Positions 27,310 through 36,784 of a stretch of 64,000 bases of DNA are shown here, piece after piece. Each line of letters opens with the position of its first letter. Within the stretch, counting starts at the first letter, position 1. Location of the stretch: assembly GCF_003253485.1 (NCBI RefSeq), contig NZ_QKTX01000002.1:310001-374000 (forward strand), written 5' to 3'. The position numbers and the translations under genes are program-made. The stretch comes from Algoriphagus aquaeductus. Lineage in GTDB: Bacteria > Bacteroidota > Bacteroidia > Cytophagales > Cyclobacteriaceae. The notes below the pieces were generated by a model. That model saw only the letters and a program-made list of their open reading frames with translations. It was not told where the DNA came from and searched no databases.

Positions 27310-28167
27310 TCAAAATGCTTTCAGGCTGATATCCAGACTGATTACCGAATGGGTCAAGCCACCCATAGAAATGTAGTCTACACCACATTCTGCCACTTTG
27401 GGGAGCGTTTCCTCGGTGATTCCCCCTGAGGCTTCGGTACTGAATTTTCCACCAATCAAACGAACAGCATCCCTCATCGTGTTGTAGTCCATATTGTCCA
27501 GCATGATGTAATCCACTCCGCCTACTTCGATTACCTGCCTCACCTCATCCAAATTTCGGGTTTCAATTTCAATCTTCAGATTGAGATTATTTTCCGCCAG
27601 GTATTTTTTGGTTCGTGTGATGGCCTCCCGTATTCCGCCTGCAAAATCCACATGGTTGTCCTTCAGCATGACCATATCGTAGAGTGCAAAGCGGTGATTT
27701 ACCCCGCCTCCGATGTGGACGGCCCATTTTTCCATCAACCGAAAATTGGGCGTTGTCTTGCGGGTATCCATCAATTTAGCTTTGGTATGGGCAATGAGTC
27801 GGCTCAACCGATGCGTTTTGGTAGCGATGGCACTCATCCGCTGCATGCAGTTGAGCACCAATCTTTCGGCCGAAAGAATCGAGGTTGCTGGACCTTCGAC
27901 CGTGAGTCCGATGTCCCCAGCACTGACGGTATCTCCGTCCTTTTTTAGCAAGTTTACTTGGATTCTTGGATCAACAGCCGCAAAAATCAGCTCAGCCATT
28001 TCCACTCCGGCTAGTATTCCGTCCTCTTTGATGAGCAATTTGGCCTGACCGACTTTTCCCTCAGGAATCGAGGAGAGGGAAGAATAGTCTCCCGGTCCGA
28101 TATCCTCAGCTAGTGCTGTGGTAATAAACTTCTGGAGGGCTTCAGGGGTCAGGTAATTTGGTCTCAT
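27310..28167 (-). CDS. nadC: Nicotinate-nucleotide pyrophosphorylase (carboxylating)
   Basis: 285 residues. Family motifs are EDIGPGDYSSLSSIPEG at the N-terminus, AERLVLNCMQRMSAIAT, MDTRKTTPNFRLMEKWAV with the substrate-binding Arg/Lys, and the C-terminal phosphate site LPKVAECGVDYISMGGLTHS. It converts quinolinate and PRPP to nicotinate mononucleotide in de novo NAD synthesis. No nadA or nadB neighbours are in the window. Confidence 0.96.
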   Translation of the reverse strand: MRPNYLTPEALQKFITTALAEDIGPGDYSSLSSIPEGKVGQAKLLIKEDGILAGVEMAELIFAAVDPRIQVNLLKKDGDTVSAGDIGLTVEGPATSILSAERLVLNCMQRMSAIATKTHRLSRLIAHTKAKLMDTRKTTPNFRLMEKWAVHIGGGVNHRFALYDMVMLKDNHVDFAGGIREAITRTKKYLAENNLNLKIEIETRNLDEVRQVIEVGGVDYIMLDNMDYNTMRDAVRLIGGKFSTEASGGITEETLPKVAECGVDYISMGGLTHSVISLDISLKAF

Positions 28168-28189
28168 GACACAAAAATAGCCTTTTCAA

Positions 28190-28350
28190 CTGTTTATAAT
28201 TTGTTTTTTAGCTGCCAGATGGAATCTCGCATGGTTTACAATCATCCCTCTGTGTGTCGCGTAGCGTCATGCTCGATTTCATCTGTTTATAATTTGATTT
28301 TTAATGGTCAGATGGAATGCCCTAGATAATCATTCCCCTGTGTGAGAAGC
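28190..28350. repeat. Two imperfect direct repeats, period 93 bases
   Basis: A unit beginning CTGTTTATAATTTG at 28190 recurs at 28283. The shared text continues as TTTTTA, CAGATGGAAT, AATCAT and CCC(C)TGTGTG, in the same order and spacing, over about 70 bases each. The copies lie in the non-coding gap 28168-28400 between the nadC start and the DUF4783 stop. No open frame or obvious terminator hairpin spans them. Confidence 0.65.
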
Positions 28351-28400
28351 ATTTTCTCATGGGCATTTCATGTGGCTCGAGGCCGAAAACTTTTACCCGA

Positions 28401-28793
28401 TCAACTTTTTACAAAATCTAGGCTATAGATACGGAACAGATTATCTGCCTGAGAAATCTTGATAAACACCTTAAATTGTATCTGACCAGAGGCATATTCT
28501 CCGATATAGGTACTGACCGTTGAGGTATTTTCGTTTTTGAAAACCAGTGAAAATCCCAAAGGCGGATTCTTTTTAAAAAAATCCTTGAGAATAATCTCCG
28601 CTTGATTTCTTGAGTAATCACCCTGTTGACCGTTGATATTCAAGGCAATACTTGGGTTGAAAAATTTAGCCAAATCACTGCTTGATCCCACCTGAATGGC
28701 AGCAACCACCGGGTCGATCTGGGCTACTGAATCCACTGAATTGGGATTGGAGACCCAGAGGAAAATCAAAAGAAGTAAATTTGGAACAAGCAT
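28401..28793 (-). CDS. DUF4783 family secreted protein
   Basis: 130 residues from the ATG at 28793; an upstream in-frame ATG at 28928 would add 45 residues that precede the signal peptide, so the internal start is chosen. The N-terminus MLVPNLLLLIFLWV is a signal or anchor. The mature sequence DPVVAAIQVGSSSDLAKFF and the region RNQAEIILKDFFKKNPP are typical of DUF4783, small NTF2-like proteins of Bacteroidota. Function unknown. It is divergent from gpmI. Confidence 0.8.
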   Translation of the reverse strand: MLVPNLLLLIFLWVSNPNSVDSVAQIDPVVAAIQVGSSSDLAKFFNPSIALNINGQQGDYSRNQAEIILKDFFKKNPPLGFSLVFKNENTSTVSTYIGEYASGQIQFKVFIKISQADNLFRIYSLDFVKS

Positions 28794-28928
28794 CAACGCT
28801 GTTTGGCAAAATCCAAGCCAAAAAGTGGACTCACAGGTTGATTTGCCAATATTCTGCCTTTTTAGGGCAAGATTTCCCGGAATTGATTTTGGAGGAAAGA
28901 TTGGATTGAAATGTAATATATTTGCCAC

Positions 28929-30455
28929 ATGGACAAGAAAGTTTTATTGATGATTTTGGACGGTTGGGGCATTGCTACCAACCCGGCAGTTTCTGCGATT
29001 GACAAGGCCAAAACACCTTTTGTAGATAGTTTATATACCAAATACCCACATGCCAAGCTGGAAGCATCAGGTCTTTCGGTAGGACTTCCAGAAGGCCAAA
29101 TGGGAAACTCAGAGGTAGGCCATATGAACATAGGAGCCGGACGAGTAGTCTACCAAGACTTGGTCAAAATCAATCAAGCCGTCAAGCACGGAGAGCTTAA
29201 TTCCCATCCGGTATTGGTTTCCGCTTTTGAAAAAACTAAGTCTGCCAAGAAAAAGGCCCACTTTATCGGCCTGGTTTCCGACGGTGGAGTTCATGCCCAT
29301 ATTGATCACCTAAAGGGACTTTGCGATGCAGCGAAGCACCATGGTTTGGACCAGGTTTTTATCCATGCATTTACCGATGGACGCGATACCGATCCCAAAG
29401 GCGGGATTAAATACTTGGCAGATCTGCAAGAACACCTTAAAACATCCTCCGGAAAAATTGCATCTGTCATTGGCAGATATTATTCCATGGATCGGGACAA
29501 CCGATGGGAGCGAGTCAAGCTAGCCTATGATGCCATGGTGCATGGGGAAGGAGAAAAATCAAAAGATATCCTGGCTTCGATCAAAAAATCCTATGACAAC
29601 AATGTCACGGATGAATTTATCCGTCCAATCATTCAGGCCGGGGCAAACAATAAGGCCATCGCAACCATAGAAGAAGGTGACCTTGTCATTTGTTTCAACT
29701 TCAGAACAGACCGTGGAAGGGAAATTACCCAAGTCTTTACCCAGCGGGATTTTGAGGATTACAACATGAAAAAGTTGAGCCTTGACTATATCACCTTCAC
29801 CAACTACGATGACACCTTTAAGGGAGTGCAAGTACTATTCGAAAAGGACAACCTTAACAATACCCTTGGAGAAGTACTTGAGCGCGCGGGCAAAAAGCAA
29901 ATCCGAATTGCGGAAACTGAAAAATACCCTCACGTCACCTTCTTTTTTTCCGGAGGCAGAGAAAGAGAATTTGAAGGAGAAAGCAGAATTCTGTGCCCAT
30001 CGCCCAAAGTTGCTACTTATGATCTCAAGCCGGAGATGAGTGCCTTTGAAATTGCAGCCAAGATCAATCCTGAATTGAAAAAGCAAAGTGCTGATTTCAT
30101 TTGCCTCAATTTTGCCAATGCCGATATGGTGGGTCATACGGGAGATTTTGACGCGGCTGTCAAAGCCTGCGAAGCAGTGGATGACTGTGCTCAAAGCGTG
30201 ACCACGACCGCTTTAGCCAGCGGATACACCGTGATTGTCATTGCTGACCATGGCAACTCTGACATGATGATCAATGAAGACGGTACACCGAATACAGCAC
30301 ACACCACCAACTTAGTTCCCTTTATTTTGGTGGATGACAAAGATCAGATTCCGGTAAAAGACGGGAAATTGGGCGATTTGGCTCCTACCATTTTAAAACT
30401 GATGGGAGTGGATATTCCTTCTGAGATGACCGGAGAAATCCTGGTTAATGCATGA
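28929..30455 (+). CDS. gpmI: 2,3-bisphosphoglycerate-independent phosphoglycerate mutase
   Basis: 508 residues of the alkaline phosphatase superfamily. LLMILDGWG gives the first metal aspartate, and MGNSEVGHMNIGAGR the phosphoserine nucleophile; later metal ligands are in NFANADMVGHTGDF and VIADHGNSDMM. It interconverts 3- and 2-phosphoglycerate using Mn2+ without the bisphosphate cofactor. Full family length (about 510). A TATATTTG word just upstream is too close to the start to be its promoter. Confidence 0.97.
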   Translation: MDKKVLLMILDGWGIATNPAVSAIDKAKTPFVDSLYTKYPHAKLEASGLSVGLPEGQMGNSEVGHMNIGAGRVVYQDLVKINQAVKHGELNSHPVLVSAFEKTKSAKKKAHFIGLVSDGGVHAHIDHLKGLCDAAKHHGLDQVFIHAFTDGRDTDPKGGIKYLADLQEHLKTSSGKIASVIGRYYSMDRDNRWERVKLAYDAMVHGEGEKSKDILASIKKSYDNNVTDEFIRPIIQAGANNKAIATIEEGDLVICFNFRTDRGREITQVFTQRDFEDYNMKKLSLDYITFTNYDDTFKGVQVLFEKDNLNNTLGEVLERAGKKQIRIAETEKYPHVTFFFSGGREREFEGESRILCPSPKVATYDLKPEMSAFEIAAKINPELKKQSADFICLNFANADMVGHTGDFDAAVKACEAVDDCAQSVTTTALASGYTVIVIADHGNSDMMINEDGTPNTAHTTNLVPFILVDDKDQIPVKDGKLGDLAPTILKLMGVDIPSEMTGEILVNA

Positions 30456-30561
30456 GGTTTGGAACAAAAATAATACGCAAAAAAGAGCGGATAACCGGGA
30501 GGAGAATTCCAAAACACGTTTGGAGCAAGGCAAAGGACAATTTCAAAACGAACCAAACCAT

Positions 30562-31119
30562 ATGAAAATCCTTAAAATCATTTTCTTGGGGCTGTTCATT
30601 GGGGTAAACTTTTCTTGTGTCCCTGAGACTGAAGAGATCAAGCTGGATAAATTACCCTATTTCGATGTGAAGAATTTTCTGAACCTCGAACTGGGAAAAT
30701 TGGACAGTACCAAAGTGATCAAAACCTCCCGAATCAACGGGGAGGAGCGCACTGAAGAGGTCGTCTATTCGCTTCAGGACTGGAAGGAAGAGTTCGAGTA
30801 TTTCTATCAGTCGGATATCAATATTCCATCTTTGGCAAGTTCCTATTCTACTGAGACCAAATCCGACTACTTAATTCATCGACTCCTGCCTGAGTCAAAA
30901 GGCAAAGTCAAAGAATTGGCTATTCGATATTACCAAAACTATCCTGCTTCGATATCCTTTAAGATGAAGGAAGAAAACGTCTTTTTTACCTCCTCCACGA
31001 CAGGTGCGTTTTATCTTAATCAAACCACGGGGAAGTTGGATCATTACTATATCGAAACCACCCAAAAGGTTATGTTTCTAAAACCGACCAATATCAAAAT
31101 TTCAGGTTTGTTGAACTGA
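30562..31119 (+). CDS. Unrecognised lipoprotein
   Basis: 185 residues from the ATG at 30562; an ATG 38 codons upstream (30448, overlapping the gpmI stop) would bury the signal. The N-terminus MKILKIIFLGLFIGVNFSC is a lipoprotein signal with the cysteine at residue 19. The rest has an acidic start (VPETEEIKLDKLPYF) and alternating beta-type sequence. I do not know the family. It follows gpmI by about 100 bases on the same strand and ends at a strong terminator. Confidence 0.7.
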   Translation: MKILKIIFLGLFIGVNFSCVPETEEIKLDKLPYFDVKNFLNLELGKLDSTKVIKTSRINGEERTEEVVYSLQDWKEEFEYFYQSDINIPSLASSYSTETKSDYLIHRLLPESKGKVKELAIRYYQNYPASISFKMKEENVFFTSSTTGAFYLNQTTGKLDHYYIETTQKVMFLKPTNIKISGLLN

Positions 31120-31120
31120 C

Positions 31121-31155
31121 AAAAAAGGGCTCCAGATAATTTCGGAGCCCTTTTT
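31121..31155. terminator. Strong bidirectional terminator
   Basis: AAAAAAGGGCTCC, ten-base loop, GGAGCCCTTTTT. The stem has T-runs on both strands and serves the convergent lipoprotein and amidase genes. Confidence 0.9.
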
Positions 31156-31161
31156 ACTTGG

Positions 31162-32841
31162 TTATTTGTCAAACATAGGAGGTCTTTTGGCCTGCCAATC
31201 GGTTTGTTCCTGAATGAGCCTGCCGAGCATGATGAGCTTCTCTTCCTCAAACAGGTTGGCCAATAACGTAATGGAAGTGGGGCTTCCGTTTTCCGCAAAA
31301 CCATTGGGTAGGCACAATGCCGGATGTCCGGTGAGATTGGTGATCTGAAGTTGCTGTCCGGCAAAAGAAGGTGTGACGATCACATCATATTCTTTCATCA
31401 AGGCATGCATTTCCTCGATCAAAAGACTTCGCTGACGGCTCATCTGCACGTACTCTACCGCAGGAATAAATCTCGCTGCCCGGAATATATTGGGCCAGGC
31501 ATTACGATGCTGAGCGACCATCTGATCATCCAAGTCAAGGCGGGTCAACTCATCAAATGCTGTAGCACCTTCCACCAGTAGCATCGACACCAAAGGAGCC
31601 GCATTGATGGTGGTTTTAAGTTCTAGAGGATGAAGCTCCACCCCTTGATTTTGCAACACTTCCAATACCGCCTGGTCATTTTTGAGAGTGGGGCGATCCC
31701 CTTCAAAAAACGATTTGAAATAGCCTACTTTTAATTTTTTGACCTCGTTTTTAGAAGAATAATTGAATGCCGCCGGGATGGTGGAGGCATCTTTCTGGTC
31801 CATTCCTTGAATCACCGAAAGGACGATGGCATTATCCAGTGCAGATCTTGAAATAGGGCCTATTTTGTCCATGGACCAGCTTAGTGCCATCGCACCATGC
31901 TTACTCACCCGGCCGTAGGTCGGACGTAGCCCGGTCACTCCGTTTCGGGTAGAGGGAGAGACAATAGATCCTAAGGTTTCGGTTCCGATGGCAAAAGGCA
32001 CCAATCCGGCACTCACCGCCGAGGCCGAACCGGCCGAAGATCCGCTCGACCCTTGCTTCAGATTCCAAGGGTTTTTGGTCACTCCTCCAAACCATACGTC
32101 TCCCATGGCGAGAGCTCCCAAGGTAAACTTCCCGACTAATACTCCACCGGCATCTTCCAGTTTTTGGACTACGGTAGCTGTCTCGTCGATGACTTGGTCT
32201 TTGAAGGGCATGGCTCCCCAAGTGGTTTTGGTTCCCTTTACGGACAGGAGGTCCTTGATTCCATAAGGAATCCCGTGCAATGGCCCCCGGTATTTGCCCT
32301 CTGCTATTTCTTTGTCCATGGCCCGGGCTTTTTGCAAAGCCGACTCTTCGGTCAGAGAAACCAAACATTGAAGTGTATCCGAATAGGTTTTGATCCGGTC
32401 GAGAAAGATTCTGGTAAGGCGTTCTGAGCTGATTTGTTTGTTTCGGATCAAAACAGACAAATGGCTTACAGGTAAAAAAGCAATGTCATTTTCTTTGGCA
32501 GGCAGATCCACTTGGCTCGGCAAGCCCCAATCGTAGGGCTTCTGCTCCTGGTTGGGGAAAAATCCCTGAGGCAGGGGATTAAATACCAGTGCAGGGGCCA
32601 CTGCATTCTCCAGCTTGGTTTTTCGGATAATTTCGTAATTGTTGCGGTGGTTGGTCAAGGTACTGACCATGCTGTCTTTTTCCTGAGGAGTAAAGCTCAG
32701 TCCGATCAGATCAGCGGCGTAATCAATGGTGCCGGGGTTGATTTCTCCGAAATTTTTCCCGAGGGTAAACCCAAAAGCCAAAATGACTGTGGCCCCAAGT
32801 ACCAGAAAAGGGCGAGAACCTAGGTGATTTTTTCGTTCCAT
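31162..32841 (-). CDS. Amidase-signature family hydrolase
   Basis: 559 residues from the ATG at 32841 (MERKNHLGSR); an in-frame ATG eight codons earlier is less likely because it delays the N-terminal hydrophobic anchor (FLVLGATVILAFGFTL). The catalytic Ser-cisSer-Lys triad is visible: Lys in GIPYGIKDLLSVKG, cis-Ser in KQGSSGSSAGSASAVSAG and nucleophile Ser in GTETLGSIVSPSTRNG. Because of the anchor and extra N-terminal region it is not the GatA subunit of the tRNA amidotransferase. It probably hydrolyses amides outside the cytoplasm. Confidence 0.88.
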   Translation of the reverse strand: MERKNHLGSRPFLVLGATVILAFGFTLGKNFGEINPGTIDYAADLIGLSFTPQEKDSMVSTLTNHRNNYEIIRKTKLENAVAPALVFNPLPQGFFPNQEQKPYDWGLPSQVDLPAKENDIAFLPVSHLSVLIRNKQISSERLTRIFLDRIKTYSDTLQCLVSLTEESALQKARAMDKEIAEGKYRGPLHGIPYGIKDLLSVKGTKTTWGAMPFKDQVIDETATVVQKLEDAGGVLVGKFTLGALAMGDVWFGGVTKNPWNLKQGSSGSSAGSASAVSAGLVPFAIGTETLGSIVSPSTRNGVTGLRPTYGRVSKHGAMALSWSMDKIGPISRSALDNAIVLSVIQGMDQKDASTIPAAFNYSSKNEVKKLKVGYFKSFFEGDRPTLKNDQAVLEVLQNQGVELHPLELKTTINAAPLVSMLLVEGATAFDELTRLDLDDQMVAQHRNAWPNIFRAARFIPAVEYVQMSRQRSLLIEEMHALMKEYDVIVTPSFAGQQLQITNLTGHPALCLPNGFAENGSPTSITLLANLFEEEKLIMLGRLIQEQTDWQAKRPPMFDK

Positions 32842-32915
32842 TGGATAGTTTTGTGTTAGTACCAAACAAGTAGCGCCTGAAGGTGTTCAAATACCCGAAA
32901 AAAATCAAACCACCC

Positions 32916-33359
32916 ATGGATCAAAATACGAGCTTTCCCACTTTTCCCATGCACTTTCGCGGCTTATTGCTATTGGCTGGGATGTATACGATTGCTTGGT
33001 CTGCCTTTTACAAGTGGTTTGGCCCGGAATTGCTAAAGTGGATGTCCATGGGAGACAGCGAATTGGCTGTGCTTCCTTCCAATTATTTTGGGACTTTTGG
33101 GATTTTGATCGGTTTGGTGATTTTTGTTTCTGCCTTTTATCCAGTGTCCTGGGTATGGTTGATTCTGGCGGGTGTGACCGGAAAAATCATCACAGCCATT
33201 TGGTTTACACTGGGGTTTGCTCCGGAATTGAGTTGGAACAAGCGGAGCATTTTTCATTTGGTGTTCAATGAATTGATTTGGTTAATCCCTTTGATCCTCA
33301 TTTTTTTGAGAGGCCTGCAGGTCAAAAATTATCTCCAAGACGAAGAATCAAAAGTTTAA
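32916..33359 (+). CDS. Small membrane protein, unrecognised
   Basis: 147 residues from the ATG at 32916; the frame is open 11 codons upstream, where an N-terminal lysine-rich stretch is less likely. Four hydrophobic helices are visible (GLLLLAGMYTIAWSAFYKWF, FGTFGILIGLVIFVSAFYPV, VWLILAGVTGKIITAIWFTL and LVFNELIWLIPLILIFL), spaced like DoxX-type proteins, but I cannot make a firm family call. Confidence 0.65.
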   Translation: MDQNTSFPTFPMHFRGLLLLAGMYTIAWSAFYKWFGPELLKWMSMGDSELAVLPSNYFGTFGILIGLVIFVSAFYPVSWVWLILAGVTGKIITAIWFTLGFAPELSWNKRSIFHLVFNELIWLIPLILIFLRGLQVKNYLQDEESKV

Positions 33360-33393
33360 AAAAAAAATCGGCTGCCATTTTCCGACAGCCGAT
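33357..33393 (-). terminator. Terminator of the small coiled-coil protein gene
   Basis: On the minus strand ATCGGCTG, loop, CAGCCGAT followed by at least seven T. It begins four bases after the stop codon at 33398. Confidence 0.85.
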
Positions 33394-33397
33394 CCAA

Positions 33398-33700
33398 TTA
33401 CAGGATGATAATCAAAAGCAATATTATAATGATGGCTCCTGTGGATATATAAATTCCCCCACCGGCTTTTCTAGCTTGTTGTTTCATTTCCTTGAGTTCC
33501 TCCCTTACCTCACGTTTTTCTTCTTTCGACATTTCCGAGAAATCCATCGCCTGAATTTCAGCTATTCTGGATTCGATCGCGGCTAGTTCTGCTTTTTGTT
33601 CTTCGGTCAATTCTTTTTTGAGATGGGGACGCTCAGATGGCGTTGCAAAACCCAGGGAAACTACGAGGAAAAGTGAGAGTACTGCGAATAGTTTTTTCAT
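33398..33700 (-). CDS. Small exported coiled-coil protein with C-terminal membrane anchor
   Basis: 100 residues. A signal peptide (FAVLSLFLVVSLGFA) leads to a charged helical region rich in E and K (about residues 27-78, containing LKKELTEEQKAELAAIE), a glycine turn (GGGIYISTG) and a very hydrophobic end AIIIILLLIIIL. Similar small proteins are common in Cytophagales, with no known function. It is monocistronic with its own terminator. Confidence 0.7.
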   Translation of the reverse strand: MKKLFAVLSLFLVVSLGFATPSERPHLKKELTEEQKAELAAIESRIAEIQAMDFSEMSKEEKREVREELKEMKQQARKAGGGIYISTGAIIIILLLIIIL

Positions 33701-33857
33701 GGTGAATTAGTTTTGGTTAGTCTTAAACGACTTCAAATACGAAGCCAAATGTCCTGTTTGGAACCCTTCAATATACGTATTTCTCCATTCTTGCCTGTGG
33801 ATTTTTTGTACCTTAGGCGACTTAAAAATTGTCTTTTCATCCGAAAAACAAATCCCA

Positions 33858-36686
33858 ATGTCTCAAAAGCAAGCTCACAAACTTTTTCTTCTGGACGCTA
33901 TGGCTCTGATCTACAGGGCCCATTTTGCTTTTAGCAAAAATCCCAGAATCAATTCCAAAGGCCTCAATACCGGGGTGATGCTGGGATTTACCAATACCCT
34001 TTTGGAAGTATTGGAAAAAGAAAAGCCCAGCCATATCGCTGTAGCTTTTGACACCAAAGCCCCCACCTTTCGGCATGTTCAGTACGAACCGTATAAGGCC
34101 AATCGACTAGAGCAGCCGGAAGATATTACTGTTTCGATTCCTTGGGTTAAAGAGATCGTCAAAGCATTTAAGATCCCGGTGCTGGAAATGGACGGCTTTG
34201 AGGCTGATGATATCATTGGTACACTAGCCAAAAAAGCGGAGAGAGACCATTTTACCGTGTATATGATGACTCCGGACAAGGACTATGGCCAGATTGTAGA
34301 CGACCATATTTTCCTATACAAACCTGCATTTATGGGAAATGGGGTGGATGTCCTAGGTCCCAAGCAAGTCTGTGAGAAATGGGACATCGAACATGTAGAT
34401 CAAGTCCGGGATATCTTGGGATTAATGGGCGATGCGGTGGACAACATTCCGGGTATTCCCGGCATCGGAGAAAAAACTGCGGTTAAACTCCTTAAAGAGT
34501 TTGGCACTGTTGAGGGTTTGATTGCCAATGTGGACAAGCTCAAGGGTAAGCAACGGGAAAATGTGGAGAATTTTGCCCAACAAGGATTACTTTCCAAGGA
34601 ATTGGCTACAATCAAAATCGATGTCCCGGTAGATTTTGATGAGGTTGATCTGAGATATGAGGGATTTGATGAAGAAAAGCTGCGGGCCATATTCACCGAA
34701 TTGGAATTCCGAACCTTGGCAAGCAGAATTTTTAAAGATTCCTCGGGGAAAAAAGCAGCGATTGCTGCCCCGGCACAAATGGATCTCTTCGGTGCAGTGG
34801 CTTCTGCCCCGGCAGTGTCGGAAGAGGAGGAAAATCCAGAAGAGGAAATCACCCTTTCCACGCCGATCATCCTAGACACTATTCACAGCAATGTCCACAA
34901 CTATCACAAAATCAAAGGAAAAGATGCGGTAAAGGAACTCGTCGAATATCTCCTTTTGCAGAAAGAAATCTGCTTTGATACCGAAACGACCGATCTCGAT
35001 GCTATGAAGGCTGAATTGGTCGGATTGTCTTTTGCTTACCTCGAAGGAGAAGCCTACTACATTCCCGTCTCTCCGGATCAAAAAGAAACCCAAGAAATCC
35101 TTGACCTCTTGCGTCCGGTTTTGGAAAATGATTCCATTCTCAAAATCGGCCAAAATGTGAAATATGACATGCTGGTTCTGAAAAATTATGGGATCGAGGT
35201 AAAGGGAACCATCTATGATACCATGCTCGCCCACTACCTGATTGAGCCGGAAGGAAAGCATGGGATGGACTGGCTGGCTCAGCAATACTTACACTACAAA
35301 CCCGTCTCCATTACAGAGCTGATTGGTAAAAAGGGAAAAAATCAAGGCAATATGCGGGATGTGGACGAAGATGAGGTCACTGCCTATGCTGCCGAAGATG
35401 CGGATATCACCCTTCGACTTAAAGGTAAACTCGACCCGATTATCCAGTCCAATGGCCTGAAAAAGCTTTTTGATGAAGTGGAAAATCCACTGATTCGGGT
35501 TCTCACCGATATGGAGTTTGAAGGGGTTCGGATCGACACAGGAAGTTTGGCTGATTTGTCGATAGCCCTGGAAGAAGAAAGTAAGGAGATCGAAAAGCGT
35601 GTCTACGAATTGGCAGGGGTGAGATTTAATTTAGCCTCACCAAAGCAATTGGGAGATGTACTTTTTGAAAAACTCAAGCTCGATCCCAAAGCCAAAAAGA
35701 CCAAAACCGGGCAATATGCCACCGGAGAAGAGATCCTGAGCAAGCTTGCAGACGAACATGAAATCGCACAGGCCATCCTCGATCACCGACAAATGGTCAA
35801 GCTCAAATCCACCTATGTGGATGCGCTTCCGACCATGATCAATCGCAAAACCGGAAGGATCCACACGACATATAATCAGTTTGTGGCAGCCACAGGCCGA
35901 CTTTCCTCCATCAATCCCAACTTGCAGAATATCCCGATCCGAACTTCCAGAGGTCGGGAAATCCGCAAGGCATTTGTGCCAAGAGATGAAAACCACGTCT
36001 TGCTTTCAGCGGATTATTCGCAGATCGAATTGCGGCTGATGGCAGCTTTTTCCCAGGATGAATCCATGCTCGAAGCCTTCCGAAACGGTCGGGATATCCA
36101 TGCCACTACAGCCGCCAAAATCTTCAAAGTACCTTTGGAGGAAGTGACTTCCGATATGAGAAGGAAAGCCAAAACAGCCAATTTTGGGATTATTTACGGG
36201 ATTTCGGCTTTTGGTTTGGCACAGCGACTTTCCATCCCGAGAACTGAGGCGAAAGAAATTATCGATGCCTACTTTACCGAGTTTCCCGCAGTGAAAGAAT
36301 ACATGGACGGAGCCATCGAAAAAGCCAGAAAAGACGAATACGTGGAGACCATCCTGGGTCGTCGTCGCTATCTCCGAGACATCAACAGCCGAAATATGAC
36401 CATGCGTGGCTTTGCCGAGCGAAACGCCATCAACGCTCCCCTTCAAGGTTCAGCCGCCGACCTCATCAAAGTCGCCATGATTCATGTGCATGACTGGATG
36501 AAGAAAGAGAAACTGAAATCCAAAATGATCCTTCAAGTGCATGATGAATTGGTCTTTGATGCGCACAAAGACGAGGTCGAGCTTCTGAAAAAACATATTC
36601 CCGGATTGATGTCGAATGCCATCAAGCTACCAGTTCCGATCGAAGTGGAAGTAGGCGTGGGAACAGATTGGCTGCAGGCGCACTAA
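33858..36686 (+). CDS. polA: DNA polymerase I
   Basis: 942 residues with all three domains. The 5'-nuclease domain (about 1-300) has FLLDAMALIYRAHFAF and a DGFEADDIIGTLA acid cluster. The 3'-5' exonuclease (about 365-540) keeps its acids (FDTETTDLDAM, GQNVKYDMLVL, YAAEDADITLRL), so proofreading is expected. The polymerase domain has motif A DYSQIELRLMA, O-helix RRKAKTANFGIIYG and motif C LQVHDELVFDA. Phenylalanine at the O-helix selectivity site indicates normal discrimination against dideoxynucleotides. Confidence 0.97.
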   Translation: MSQKQAHKLFLLDAMALIYRAHFAFSKNPRINSKGLNTGVMLGFTNTLLEVLEKEKPSHIAVAFDTKAPTFRHVQYEPYKANRLEQPEDITVSIPWVKEIVKAFKIPVLEMDGFEADDIIGTLAKKAERDHFTVYMMTPDKDYGQIVDDHIFLYKPAFMGNGVDVLGPKQVCEKWDIEHVDQVRDILGLMGDAVDNIPGIPGIGEKTAVKLLKEFGTVEGLIANVDKLKGKQRENVENFAQQGLLSKELATIKIDVPVDFDEVDLRYEGFDEEKLRAIFTELEFRTLASRIFKDSSGKKAAIAAPAQMDLFGAVASAPAVSEEEENPEEEITLSTPIILDTIHSNVHNYHKIKGKDAVKELVEYLLLQKEICFDTETTDLDAMKAELVGLSFAYLEGEAYYIPVSPDQKETQEILDLLRPVLENDSILKIGQNVKYDMLVLKNYGIEVKGTIYDTMLAHYLIEPEGKHGMDWLAQQYLHYKPVSITELIGKKGKNQGNMRDVDEDEVTAYAAEDADITLRLKGKLDPIIQSNGLKKLFDEVENPLIRVLTDMEFEGVRIDTGSLADLSIALEEESKEIEKRVYELAGVRFNLASPKQLGDVLFEKLKLDPKAKKTKTGQYATGEEILSKLADEHEIAQAILDHRQMVKLKSTYVDALPTMINRKTGRIHTTYNQFVAATGRLSSINPNLQNIPIRTSRGREIRKAFVPRDENHVLLSADYSQIELRLMAAFSQDESMLEAFRNGRDIHATTAAKIFKVPLEEVTSDMRRKAKTANFGIIYGISAFGLAQRLSIPRTEAKEIIDAYFTEFPAVKEYMDGAIEKARKDEYVETILGRRRYLRDINSRNMTMRGFAERNAINAPLQGSAADLIKVAMIHVHDWMKKEKLKSKMILQVHDELVFDAHKDEVELLKKHIPGLMSNAIKLPVPIEVEVGVGTDWLQAH

Positions 36687-36784
36687 GATTGAACGATTAG
36701 AAAATTTGAATATTGAAAAATTGGTTGGTCTCATTTTGAGCATCAAGTCTTGATACTTGATACCAGCTACTTGATACTTAATTA
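36687..36784. repeat. Low-complexity intergenic text (CTTGATACTTGATAC type)
   Basis: The whole polA-radA gap consists of quasi-repeated words: GAAAATTTGAATATTGAAAAATTGG, then TCAAGTCTTGATACTTGATACC and CTACTTGATACTTAATT. Related text stands before the S58 peptidase gene (15040-15080, TTGGAAGATTTGAAAATTG) and in 24684-24755. No promoter consensus is visible, so radA may be transcribed with polA. Confidence 0.5.

Noticed and set aside
28917..28924. TATATTTG as the gpmI promoter
   Set aside because: It matches TAnnTTTG, but it ends four bases before the ATG, which would put transcription start inside the coding region; there is also no TTTG at the right spacing.
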